NCBI GenBank assembly: GCA_028826165.1
Contig: JAPDFW010000132.1
Span: 1-64,000 of the forward strand
Length of the DNA: 64,000 bases
Reading direction: 5' to 3'
Source of the DNA: Anaeramoeba ignava
Lineage: Eukaryota; Metamonada; Anaeramoebidae
A program made the position numbers and the translations under genes. The notes beneath the pieces were generated by a model. It was not told the DNA's origin and searched no databases. It saw nothing but the letters and a program-made list of their open reading frames with translations. Shown piece by piece: positions 48,011 through 57,808 of this stretch (position 1 is the stretch's first letter; the number at the start of each line of letters is the position of its first letter).

Positions 48011-49456
48011 TTAAATGAAAAAAGTTTCAACTTCATCAACAAACCATTGATTAAAAGAACCAGCTAAATAATTTTTAGCTTCATTTGAAAATAATTCAAT
48101 TCCATTAGGAGTATTATAAGTATGACCAAAATTTGAGCATCCAGTTTGTAAATCTTGTTTCAAATAAAAATCTGAACCAGCTCCAAAATTTGGTCCTCTT
48201 AAAAAATGAAAATAGATAGCATATTGAGAAAATTCTTTTTTAATTGTAAATTTCTCAGGTTTTCTATCATTTTTATCATTTCTTAATGAAAAAATAAATG
48301 CATTTTTATCTGGAATAAATCCATTATTATATCTTCTATCATTTTCTTTCCATTTTGATTTATCATTTGTAAATCCAATTTGTGTAAACCCTCCAAAAAT
48401 GTAATTATCTTTTGTTTTGATAATAATTAGTGTTTTTCCTTTATTATCACAAATTGAATGCCATTTTTGAGAATCAAATCCATCTTTTTTTGCTGAAAAT
48501 CCTAGTCGCATTTTGTAAAAGAATTCATTATCATTTATCCATTCTTTTAATTTCTTGAAATGTTTAATTTCTTCAATAATTATTGATTTAAATTTAAATC
48601 TTGTTTTGAAAATAAATAAATTTTCATTTTGAATAAATTTATCTAATTCTTTTTCATCTTCTTGAAGTTTTTGGAATTGAATTAACTTTTGTGAAATTTG
48701 ATTTGGAATTAAATCTTGTTTTAAAGTATCTTCAAGTTCTTCTTTTGAAAAATCAATAAATCTTATTTTATCAATAATATTTGAAATTTGTTTTTTTAAT
48801 TGTTCTTCTTCTTCATTTTCTTTTTCTTGATTAATATTTAATTTATGTTTTCCCCATTTTATTATTGATTGGAAAAGTTCAAATTCATTTGTTAAAAGGA
48901 TATCATTTGATAATATTGAATTTAAATGATTTTCTTCAAGTTCAAGAAAAAATGAAGTTTTGATAAATTTTGTAAAATTTTGATAAATAAATTGATAAGA
49001 AAAATCCAATAAATGATTTAAGTTCATTGATTCAGATAATTTAAGAACATCAACAATAGTTTCAATTTGTAAATTCTTTTTGATAAAATTTGAAGAAATT
49101 TCAATTAATTCATCAATTAAATATTTTGATGAAAAAATTAAAATTTCAATAACATTTTCTAAATTAATTTCAATTTTTCCTGAATAAAAATAATTCAAAA
49201 TTGAAAATAGAATTGAACTTGAAACATCTTTTAGAATTAATTTATTTTCTTGATATTCTTTCATTTTGGATTTGAAAAGAGTTTTAAAATATTCACTTCT
49301 TGAAGAAAGAATTGATTTATGAGTTTTAAATGAAATTTGATTTTGTTCACAAATTATTTCAAAATCAAAATAATTTTCTTCTTGATTTTGATTTTGATTT
49401 TGAAATAAATTTTTTAAATCATTTGAAAGTTTTTCTAAATTTAAATAATTTTCCAT
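48011..49456 (-). CDS. BTB-BACK-TLDc protein 2, 481 aa
   Basis: A paralog of the gene at 43768-45216, with the same BTB, BACK and TLDc order. Differences are few before residue 400 (for example FDFEIICEQ for FDFEINCEQ, YKMRLGFSAKKDG for YKMKKGFSAKKDG) but many in the final 70 residues, where it reads AIYFHFLRGPNFGAGSDFYL. That is the part of TLDc expected to form the variable outer face. Head-to-head with an RCC1-BTB gene, start codons 52 bp apart. Confidence 0.9.
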   Translation of the reverse strand: MENYLNLEKLSNDLKNLFQNQNQNQEENYFDFEIICEQNQISFKTHKSILSSRSEYFKTLFKSKMKEYQENKLILKDVSSSILFSILNYFYSGKIEINLENVIEILIFSSKYLIDELIEISSNFIKKNLQIETIVDVLKLSESMNLNHLLDFSYQFIYQNFTKFIKTSFFLELEENHLNSILSNDILLTNEFELFQSIIKWGKHKLNINQEKENEEEEQLKKQISNIIDKIRFIDFSKEELEDTLKQDLIPNQISQKLIQFQKLQEDEKELDKFIQNENLFIFKTRFKFKSIIIEEIKHFKKLKEWINDNEFFYKMRLGFSAKKDGFDSQKWHSICDNKGKTLIIIKTKDNYIFGGFTQIGFTNDKSKWKENDRRYNNGFIPDKNAFIFSLRNDKNDRKPEKFTIKKEFSQYAIYFHFLRGPNFGAGSDFYLKQDLQTGCSNFGHTYNTPNGIELFSNEAKNYLAGSFNQWFVDEVETFFI

Positions 49457-49508
49457 TTTTAAAATAAAAAAAATGAATTTTAAATTTTCATTTTTTTCAT
49501 TTCAAAAA
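49457..49508. promoter_or_regulatory. 52-bp bidirectional promoter, BTB-TLDc 2 / RCC1-BTB 1
   Basis: The minus-strand half reads TTCATTTTTTTTATTTTAAAA up to the BTB-TLDc start; the plus half reads TTTTCATTTTTTTCATTTC up to the RCC1-BTB start at 49509. An ATG at 49473 is just the complement of the minus-strand CAT and is unlikely to be a start. The spacer is repeated with 97% or so identity at 55917-55967. Confidence 0.55.
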
Positions 49509-51332
49509 ATGAATGACTGTTTATTTTTTGGTTCAAATCAATATCCAAAACTTATCAAAAATAAACTACAAAAAATAACAAAACCAACTCAATTTAAATT
49601 TGAAAATGAAAATGAAAATGAAAATGAAAAACAAATTAAGCAAATTTCAACAGGAAATTTTTCAATAATTTTCCTTTTTAAAAATGGAAAAGCAATAGAA
49701 TATTTAAAATATTCAAATCAAAATCCTGAAAAAATCCAAATTGAAGAAAATATTCAAAAAGTAACTGCAGGCTCTTATAATGAAGCTATTTTAACAATAG
49801 AAGGAAATGTATTTGCCAAAGGAGAAAATATTAATCCAGAAAAGGCAAATAAATTTATCAATATTTCATCATTAATTGAAGATAAAAAAGATAGAATAAT
49901 TGAAGATATTATTTCTGGTTATAGTTCAATTTACTTATTAACTTCAAATCAAAATGCTTATGGAATTGGTTCAAATCAATATGGTCAACTTGGTTTTGAT
50001 TCTGAAACACTTAAAAGAAAAGAAAAGCCAATTTTAATGATGAAAAATGTTTCTAAAATATTTTCAGGAATTTCTTCAAATCATGTTTTTCTTTTAAATT
50101 CAAATCAAGAATTATTTGTATGCGGATATAACGAATATGGTCAACTTGGATTAGGAGAATCAAGAAAAGAAGAAACAAAAATCAAAAAATTAACCAAAAT
50201 CCAAAATATTCCAAAAGGTAAAATAATTGATATTCAATGTGGATATCTTCATTCAATAATGTTGATTGAAAATGAAGATGGGAAAAGAAAACTTTATTCA
50301 TGTGGATATTATTCATTTAATGGACTTGGCAAAAATCGTGATGAACATACTTATGGATTTACTGAAATCAAATCATCTTTATTTGAAAATAATGATAATA
50401 TTCTTGAATTTTCTTGTGGAAATTCACATACTTTGATTTTAACTTCAAATGCGAAGTTAATAGGATTTGGAAGTAATTATTATGGTCAATTAGGAACTGG
50501 AAATACAGAAGATCAATCAATTCCAATTCAAATTGAACTTCCTAAATTAAGATTTAATGAAAATATTTCTAATTATCATATTTCTTGTGGATTGAACAAA
50601 TCATTCTTTTATTATTCTTCTCCTTCCTTTTCCAATCTTGAAGAAGATTTGATAAAATTATTTAGAAGAAAAGAATTTTGCGATATTTCATTTAAAACAA
50701 AAAATGGAGAAATAATTGAAGCTCATAAATTAATATTGAAATATAGATTAAATCAAAATCAAAATGAAATTGAAAAACTTCAAGAAATTATTTCAAAAAA
50801 ATCAATTAAAGAATCAAATCAAATATTTGAAATGATTTATTCAAACAATTCCAAAATAAATCCAAAATTATATTCTGAAATTAAAGAAATTATAAATTTA
50901 AATGAAAAAATTGAAGAAACAATTAAAAGAATTTATTTAAATAAAAATGAAAATGAAAAAGATTTTATAATTGAAAGAAAAGAAAAACAATATAAATTTC
51001 CAAAATTAATATTAATAATGAGAAGTGAATTATATCGAGGAATGTTTTTATCTGTTATAAATGATAAATCTAATAAAGTTACAGATTATAGTGAATTAAG
51101 TAATAAATCATTTCAAATATTTGAATATTGGATTTATTCAAATCAAATTAAAGATGAAATTCAAATTACACAAGAAATAATTGATGAAATTCAAATTGGA
51201 ATTGATTATTTTCAATTAAATCAAACAAATCCAAATTTATTTGATTTATTAATTAACAAATTTAATAATCAAAATTACAAGAAGAAAGAAGAAAAGAAAG
51301 AAGAAAAGAAAGAAAAATGTTTAATTTTTTAA
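49509..51332 (+). CDS. IBTK-like RCC1-double-BTB protein 1 with CaaX box, 607 aa
   Basis: Starts MNDCLFFGSNQYPK, like the copies at 58272 and 60269. RCC1-type propeller blades extend over about residues 1-380 (YGIGSNQYGQLGFDSETL, CGYNEYGQLGLGES, LIGFGSNYYGQLGTGNTED). The first BTB-like region is at about 395-490 (FRRKEFCDISFKTKNGEIIE, AHKLILKYR) and the second at about 500-580 (KFPKLILIMRSELYRGMF). The RCC1 plus two-BTB order is that of IBTK, a Cullin-3 adaptor; that link is inference. The end is a lysine/glutamate linker followed by KCLIF-stop, a fit to a CaaX prenylation motif (Cys-Leu-Ile-Phe, typical for geranylgeranylation), so the protein may be membrane-anchored. Intronless. Confidence 0.9.
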   Translation: MNDCLFFGSNQYPKLIKNKLQKITKPTQFKFENENENENEKQIKQISTGNFSIIFLFKNGKAIEYLKYSNQNPEKIQIEENIQKVTAGSYNEAILTIEGNVFAKGENINPEKANKFINISSLIEDKKDRIIEDIISGYSSIYLLTSNQNAYGIGSNQYGQLGFDSETLKRKEKPILMMKNVSKIFSGISSNHVFLLNSNQELFVCGYNEYGQLGLGESRKEETKIKKLTKIQNIPKGKIIDIQCGYLHSIMLIENEDGKRKLYSCGYYSFNGLGKNRDEHTYGFTEIKSSLFENNDNILEFSCGNSHTLILTSNAKLIGFGSNYYGQLGTGNTEDQSIPIQIELPKLRFNENISNYHISCGLNKSFFYYSSPSFSNLEEDLIKLFRRKEFCDISFKTKNGEIIEAHKLILKYRLNQNQNEIEKLQEIISKKSIKESNQIFEMIYSNNSKINPKLYSEIKEIINLNEKIEETIKRIYLNKNENEKDFIIERKEKQYKFPKLILIMRSELYRGMFLSVINDKSNKVTDYSELSNKSFQIFEYWIYSNQIKDEIQITQEIIDEIQIGIDYFQLNQTNPNLFDLLINKFNNQNYKKKEEKKEEKKEKCLIF

Positions 51333-51370
51333 ATTAAAATTAAAATTAAAATCAAAACAAAATTAAAAGA

Positions 51371-51927
51371 GGAATTGATTATTTTCAATTAAATCAAACA
51401 AATCTAAATTTATTTGATTTATTAATTATTAAATTTAATAATCAAAATTTAAAGAAAAGAAAGAAGAAAAGAAAGAAAAATGTTTAATTTTTTAAAAAGA
51501 AATTTAAATTAAAATTAAAATTGGAATTGATTATTTTCAATTAAATCAAACAAATCCAAATTTATTTGATTTAATAATTAAAATTTAAAGAAAAGAAAGA
51601 AGAAAAGAAAGGAAAATGTTTAATTTTTAAAATTAAAATTAAAAACAAAATTAAAAGAGGAATTGATTATTTTCAATTAAATCAAACAAATCCAAATTTA
51701 TTTGATTTATTAATTAATAAATTCAATAATCAAAATTACAAAAAGAAAGAAGAGAAGAAAGAAGAAAAGAAAGGAAAATGTTTAATTTTTTAAAAAGAAA
51801 TTTAAATTAAAATTAAAATTGGAATTGATTATTTTCAATTAAATCAAACAAATCCAAATTTATTTGATTTAATAATCAAAATTTAAAGAAAAGAAAGAAG
51901 AAAAGAAAGAAAAATGTTTAATTTTTT
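51371..51927 (+). repeat. Four tandem copies of the RCC1-BTB 3' end, including the CaaX codons
   Basis: After the stop at 51332 the last 135 bp of the gene (from GGAATTGATTATTTTC to TGTTTAATTTTTTAA) recur at 51371-51495, 51523-51630, 51659-51792 and 51821-51927. The third of these is open from GIDYFQLNQTN to KCLIF-stop; the others are shortened or out of frame in the middle but keep the TGTTTAATTTTTTAA end. The copies are separated by short AATTAAA spacers. Confidence 0.85.
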
Positions 51928-51935
51928 AAAAAGAA

Positions 51936-52179
51936 ATTATTAATGAAATTGGAGAATGATGAGCTGTAAAAGTATCAAAAAAAAACTAATTTATTTAATT
52001 TTTTATTTTTTCATTTTTTCATTTTTTGCTTTTTTAAAATTTTATTTTACAAATTAAAGAAAAAAAAAGTAAGAAAAAAAATAAAAAAGAAAAAAAATTT
52101 TTTGTTTTATTGATTACTTATTAATTTTTGAATTAATTTTATAAAACAAAAAAATAGTTTAAAAAAAAAAACACTCAAA
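51936..52179 (+). promoter_or_regulatory. Upstream region of surface protein 2
   Basis: 240 bp of AT-rich DNA with TTTTTCATTTTTTCATTTTT at about 52003-52028, some 150 bp before the start codon, then A- and T-runs. A short stretch with ATGAGCTGTAAAAGTATC (51957-51974) is not assigned. Confidence 0.35.
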
Positions 52180-54366
52180 ATGAAAAAACATACAATCTTT
52201 TTAATTATTTTGATAATTTTAATTGAACAAATTGGAAAAGTATCATCTCAATATGCAGATTCATCACCAGTTTCATTTACTTTTATTGATGAAATGACGG
52301 ATCAACTTGCGGGATTTGGACAAACTGTATCAGTTTCAAATGATGTAATGATAGTTGGAAGTCCATATTTTGGAGTTTTGATTTATAGATTTGATGGAAT
52401 AACATTTGTTTTAGAACAATCTATAAATGAACTAAGTATACAATTTGGATATAATGTTGCACTTGATGAAGAAGTATTTGTTGTTTCAGCTTATGATACA
52501 CATGAAATATTTATTTATAGATATAATGGATCATATTGGGATTTTGAAGCAAATTTTAGTGAAAATGTTGATGGTTATGGAAATGATGTTTCAATTTCAG
52601 GAAATGTTATTGTTGTTTCATCTTATAATAATCAACAAATATTCATTTATAGATATGATGGAAATAATTGGTTTTTTGAAGATGATTTTTTTGAACCAAC
52701 ACCTGGTTATGGAAATTGTGTTGCAGTTTCTGGAGATGTTATTGTTGTTTGTGCTTATGATAGTACTCAAGTATTCACTTATAGATATAGTAATTTAATT
52801 TGGGTTTTCGAACAAAATATTGTTGAATCAAATGGATTTGGATATTGTGCTGCAATTGAAAATAATCTTATGCTTATTGGTTCATTTGATAATGATACTG
52901 TTCAAGTTTATAGATATTATAATGGAAATTGGAATTACAATGATTACATTGAAGTTACTCCACTCCCTCAAGAAAATCAAATTCAAAATCAAAATCAAAA
53001 TCAAAATTCAAATCAAAACCAAAATCAAAATTCAAATCAAAATTCAAATCAAAATCAAAATCAAATTCAAATTCAAATTCAAAATCAAAATTCAAATCAA
53101 AATCAAAATCAAAATCAAATTCAAAAATCAAATTCAAAATCAAATTCAAATTCAAAATTGGGAATATTTCAATTTGGTTCATCCGTTTCAATTTCAGGTG
53201 ATATTATTGCTATTGGACAAAATTCAATAACCGCAATTTATTTGTACCAATATTATTCTAATGACTGGCATTTACAATATGCCAACACTTCACTTTGTTC
53301 ACCTGCACCAGTAAGTGTTTCAATTTCAAGAAATATTGGTGTTCTTGGAGTAGGAAATTGTATGGAAGTTGATGTTTATACAGCTTTTCCACCAACAATT
53401 AATTTGATAAATTGTAGTTCACTTTATTCTTCATTTGAATGTTATTGGAATAAAATTGATTATCCATTTCCAGTTGAGTATCAAATAGATTATGGAATTG
53501 GATGGCAAATTATGGAAGAACCAATTATTTTAGAAGGAAATATTTCTTATCAAATATTCAATTCATCTTATCCAAATATAACTGGAAATGCAAATTATTC
53601 AATAATAATTAAAGCTTGTGAACCTGTTTCAAAATTATGTGGAACTCAATCTTCACAAGTTGATTTAACAACAAGAATTCCTGTTGTTCAAAATTTAACT
53701 TTTGTTTCAACAAACAATTCAATCAATGTTACTTGGAATCCACCAAATGTTACAATGGATGGAGAAATTCCAGATCTTGATCATTATTTAATTACTTATT
53801 ATCAAGATAATGAATTAAGTATTACAAATATCACAGTTGACAATACAACAACTTCATTTGAAATGACTTCATTAGATTGTGGAACAACTTATCATTTTTC
53901 AATTTATGCTTGTAGAACATTAGAATGTTTAGCTGATGATATGGGACAAGTTTTTGAAACAACAATAGAAACAGTTTTTGATGAAGTTTATTTACTTCAA
54001 TGTTCAATGCTTTATGTTCTTGTGGTTTCATGTAGTTGGATTTCCCCAATTACTTGTTCTAACAATGCAACATCTTATATTTTCAGTTATCAATCAAGTT
54101 CAGGAACAGATTCAGGTTCATTTTTAGTTAATGGAACATCTACTACTTTTCTTGCTAAAATTGAAGATGAAAATTATAATGTTCAAGTTTCTGCTTGTAA
54201 TCGTGATCTTAATTGTGGAGAAGTTACTTTATCATCTAGTAAATCTGGATTAGAACCTTCACAAACTACTAAAAATTTAATGATAACTTCAGCAATTTTT
54301 CTTATTTTTGGATTTGTCTTTTTAATTGGATCTTTTATTTTTGTCAGAATAAGATTTCCTTTTTAA
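52180..54366 (+). CDS. Surface beta-propeller/FN3 transmembrane protein 2, 728 aa
   Basis: A paralog of the gene at 45811-47898. It has a signal peptide (residues 1-23, ending KVSSQ), six propeller blades (VSISGNVIVVSS, FIYRYDGNNWFFE and similar), a longer NQ/NS/IQ tract near residues 268-325, then the cysteine-containing and FN3-like part and a transmembrane helix (IFLIFGFVFLIGSFIFV). From about residue 405 on, the FN3 part is almost identical to copy 1 (NLINCSSLYSSFECYWN, NLTFVSTNNSINVTWNPP), whereas the propeller blades and the last 120 ectodomain residues have diverged strongly. The pattern suggests a conserved stalk with a varying head. Converges on BTB-TLDc 3 (97 bp). Confidence 0.85.
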   Translation: MKKHTIFLIILIILIEQIGKVSSQYADSSPVSFTFIDEMTDQLAGFGQTVSVSNDVMIVGSPYFGVLIYRFDGITFVLEQSINELSIQFGYNVALDEEVFVVSAYDTHEIFIYRYNGSYWDFEANFSENVDGYGNDVSISGNVIVVSSYNNQQIFIYRYDGNNWFFEDDFFEPTPGYGNCVAVSGDVIVVCAYDSTQVFTYRYSNLIWVFEQNIVESNGFGYCAAIENNLMLIGSFDNDTVQVYRYYNGNWNYNDYIEVTPLPQENQIQNQNQNQNSNQNQNQNSNQNSNQNQNQIQIQIQNQNSNQNQNQNQIQKSNSKSNSNSKLGIFQFGSSVSISGDIIAIGQNSITAIYLYQYYSNDWHLQYANTSLCSPAPVSVSISRNIGVLGVGNCMEVDVYTAFPPTINLINCSSLYSSFECYWNKIDYPFPVEYQIDYGIGWQIMEEPIILEGNISYQIFNSSYPNITGNANYSIIIKACEPVSKLCGTQSSQVDLTTRIPVVQNLTFVSTNNSINVTWNPPNVTMDGEIPDLDHYLITYYQDNELSITNITVDNTTTSFEMTSLDCGTTYHFSIYACRTLECLADDMGQVFETTIETVFDEVYLLQCSMLYVLVVSCSWISPITCSNNATSYIFSYQSSSGTDSGSFLVNGTSTTFLAKIEDENYNVQVSACNRDLNCGEVTLSSSKSGLEPSQTTKNLMITSAIFLIFGFVFLIGSFIFVRIRFPF

Positions 54367-54463
54367 TCTTTTTTTTTCCAAATTTCTTTTTTTCTTTTTC
54401 CAAATTTCTTTTTCTTTTTCAAAATTCAAATTCAAATTCAAAATCAAATTTTATTTTTAATTT

Positions 54464-55916
54464 TTAAATGAAAAAAGTTTCAAGTTCATCAACAATCCAT
54501 TTATCATAAGAACCAGCTAAATAACTTTTAGCTTCATTTGTATCATATTTAATTCCATTAGGAGTATTATAAGAATATCCAAAATTTGTATAACCACCTT
54601 GTAATTTAGAATTTAATCGAAGATCACTTCCTGATCCAAAAAATGGACCCTCAGTTAAATCAGATAAAATTGCATAATTTGTTTGATTTTTGTTAATTGT
54701 AAATTTTTCAGGTTTTCTATTATTCTTATCATTTCTTAATGAAAAAATAAATGCATTTGGATCTGGAATATATCCCCAATTACTTCTTCTATCATTTTGT
54801 CTCCATTTTGATTTATTCATTGTAAATCCAATTTGAGTAAATCCTCCAAAAATAAAATTATCTTTTGTTTTGATAATAACTAATGTTTTTCCTTTATCAT
54901 CACAAATTGAATGCCATTTTTGAGAATCAAATCCATCTTTTTTTGCTGAAAATCCTTTTTTCATTTTGGAAAAGAATTCATCATCATTTATCCATTCTTT
55001 TAATTTCTTAAAGTATTCACTTTTTTGAATAATTTCTGAAGAATTCAAACTAACTCTTGTTTTGAAAATGAATAAATTTTCATTTTGAATAAATTTATCT
55101 AATTCTTTTTCATCTTCTTCTTGAATTTTTTGGAATTGAATTAACTTTTGTGAAATTTGATTTGGAATTAAATCTTCTTTTAAAGTATCTTCAAGTTCTT
55201 CTTTTGAAAAATCAATAAATCTTATTTTATCAATAATATTTGAAATTTGTTTTTGTAATTTTTTCTTTTTTTCATTTTCTTTTTCTTGATTAATATTTGA
55301 TTTATGTTTTCCCCATTTTATTATTGATTGGAAAATTTCAAATTCTTTTATTAAAATTTTCCCATTTAATAAAATTGAATTTAAATGATTTTCTTCAAGT
55401 TCAAGAAAAAATGAAGTTTTGATAAATTCTTGAAAATTATCAAAAATAAATTGATAAGAAAAATCCAATAATTGATTTAAGTTCATTGATTCAGATAATT
55501 TAAGAACATCAATAATAGTTTCAATTTGTAAATTATTTTTGATAAAATTTGAAGAAATTTCAATTAATTCATCAATTAAATATTTTGATGAAAAAATTAA
55601 AATTTCAATAACATTTTCTGAATTAATTTCAATTTTTCCTGAATAAAAATAATTCAAAATTGAAAATAGAATTGAACTTGAAACATCTTGAAGAATTAAT
55701 TTATTTTCTTGATATTCTTTCATTTTTGATTTAAAAAGATTTTTAAAATATTCACTTCTTGAAGAAAGAATTGATTTATGAGTTTTAAATGAAATTTGAT
55801 TTTGTTCACAAATTTATTTCAAAATCAAAATAATTTTCTTCTTGATTTTGGTTTTGATTTTGAAATAAATTTTTTAAATCATTTGAAAGTTTTTCTAAAT
55901 TTAAATAATTTTCCAT
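54464..55916 (-). pseudogene. BTB-BACK-TLDc copy 3, one-base frameshift near the 5' end
   Basis: The homologous start lies at 55916 (MENYLNLEKLSNDLKN...), but after ...YFDFEIN the frame hits TGA: the plus strand reads CACAAATTTATTT where copy 1 reads CACAATTTATTT, one extra A at about 55810-55813. The remaining 419 codons from an internal ATG at 55723 are fully open and well conserved, so the break is recent, or the internal ATG is used, or it is an assembly error in an AT run. The internal product would lack the first third of BTB. The C-terminal TLDc end (GPFFGSGSDLRL, GGYTNFGYSYN) is again different from both other copies. Head-to-head with the RCC1-BTB copy at 55968. Confidence 0.8.
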
Positions 55917-55967
55917 TTTTAAAATAAAAAAAATGAATTTTAAATTTTCATTTTTTTCATTTCAAAA

Positions 55968-57808
55968 ATGAATGAAATTTTATTTTTTGGTTCAAATAAA
56001 TATCCAAAACTTTTCAAAAATGAACTAGATTCAATAAGAAAACCAACTCAATTTAAATTTGAAAATGAAAATGAAAATCAAATTAAAGAAATTGTTTCAT
56101 CAGGTTTTGCAACAATTTTCCTTTTTAAAAATGGAAAAGCAATAGAATATTTAAATGAAAATGATTCAAATGAACCTCAAAAAATCCAAATTGAAAATAT
56201 TCAAAAAGTAACTGTTGATAATTCAAATGAAGCTATTTTAACAAAAGAAGGAAATGTATTTGCAAAAGGAATGAATATTAATCCAAAAAATCCAAATAAA
56301 TTTATCAATTTGTCTGAATTAATTGAAGATACAAATGATAGAATAATTGAAGATATTATTTGCACAGCAGGTTCAGTTTATTTATTAACTTCAAATCAAA
56401 ATGTTTATCAAAATTTATCAAAGGATTCTGATTCATTTCGTTTTGGATTTGGATCATTTAAAGATTTTCCTGTTTTATTGGCTCCAAAATTAATTGATCC
56501 AAATCAAAACCCTTTGATTGATAAAAACAATGAATTAAATGATTCTGAAACAGATAAAGAGAAGAAAAAGCACATAATGGTTTTAATGATGAAAAATGTT
56601 TCTAAAATGTTTCCAGGAAATACTTCAACTTTAATTTTTCTTTTAAATTCAAATCAAGAATTATTTGAATACAAAAGTGGTGGCTTTGTTGATTTAGGAT
56701 TAACTCAATCAACTGAAATCAAAAAACCAACCAAAATCCAAAATATTCCAAAAGTAAAATAATTGATATTCAATGTGGAGCTTATCATTCAGTAATGATG
56801 ATTGAAGAAGAAGATGAAAATGAAAATGAAAATCCAAAAAGAAAACTTTATTCATGTGGAGATTATCTATATAATGGACTTGGCATAGATTATCCTGTTT
56901 ATGAATTTACTGAAATTAAATCATCTTTATTTGAAAATGATAATATTCGTGATTTTTCTGTTGGAGAAACTCATACTTTGATTTTAACTGAAAAAGGAAA
57001 ACTTCTTGGATTTGGTTCTAATTCTTTTTTCCAATTAGCTATTGAAAGGACTTCTTATGACCAAAGAATTCCAATCCAAATTGAACTTCCTAAATTGAAA
57101 TATGATATTTCCAATTATCATATTTCTTGTGGAGTGATTAAATCATTTCTTTATTATTCCCCTTTTCTTTCCAATCTTGAAGAAGATTTGATAAAACTAT
57201 TTAGAAGAAAAGAATTTTGCAATATTTCATTTAAAACCAAAAATGGAGAAATAATTGAAGCTCATAAATTAATATTGAAATATAGATTAAATCAAAATCA
57301 AAATGAAATTGAAAAACTTAAAGAAATTATTTCAAATAAATCAATTAAAGAATCAAATCAAATATTTGAAATGATTTATTCAAATAGAATTATAAATTCA
57401 ATATTATATTCTGAAATTAAAGAAATTATAAATTCAAATGAAAAAATTGAAGAAACAATTAAAAGAATTTATTTAAATGAAAATGAAAATGAAAAAGATT
57501 TTATAATTGAAAGAAAAGAAAACCAATATAAATTTCCTAAATTAATATTAATAATGAGAAGTGAATTATATCGAGGAATGTTTTTATCTGTTATAAATGA
57601 TAAATCTAATAAAGTTACAGATTATAGTGAATTAAGTAATAAATCATTTCAAATATTTGAATATTGGATTTATTCAAATCAAATTAAAGATGAAATTAAA
57701 ATTACACAACAAATTATTGATGAAATTAAAATTGGGATTGATTATTTTCAATTAAATCAAACAAATCCAAATTTATTTGATTTATTAATTAACAAATTTA
57801 ATAATTAA
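55968..57808 (+). pseudogene. RCC1-double-BTB copy 2, one-base frameshift in the middle
   Basis: Two frames, 55968-56762 and 56795-57808, together match the intact copies. At about 56754 CCAAAAGTAAAATAATT replaces the CCAAAAGGTAAAATAATT of the intact genes, so one G is lost and the frame breaks inside a propeller blade (PKGKIIDIQCG in the intact copies). The first part has an extra segment absent from copies 1 and 3 (about 56400-56570, with NQNPLIDKNNE). Both BTB-like regions are intact, and the end is ...LLINKFNN-stop, without the KE-rich linker or CaaX box. Confidence 0.85.

Noticed and set aside
49473-49475. Upstream ATG for RCC1-BTB 1
   Set aside because: It is the complement of the minus-strand CAT element. 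The paralogs start at MNDC or MNE, and the equivalent upstream frame in copy 2 is not in phase with its start.
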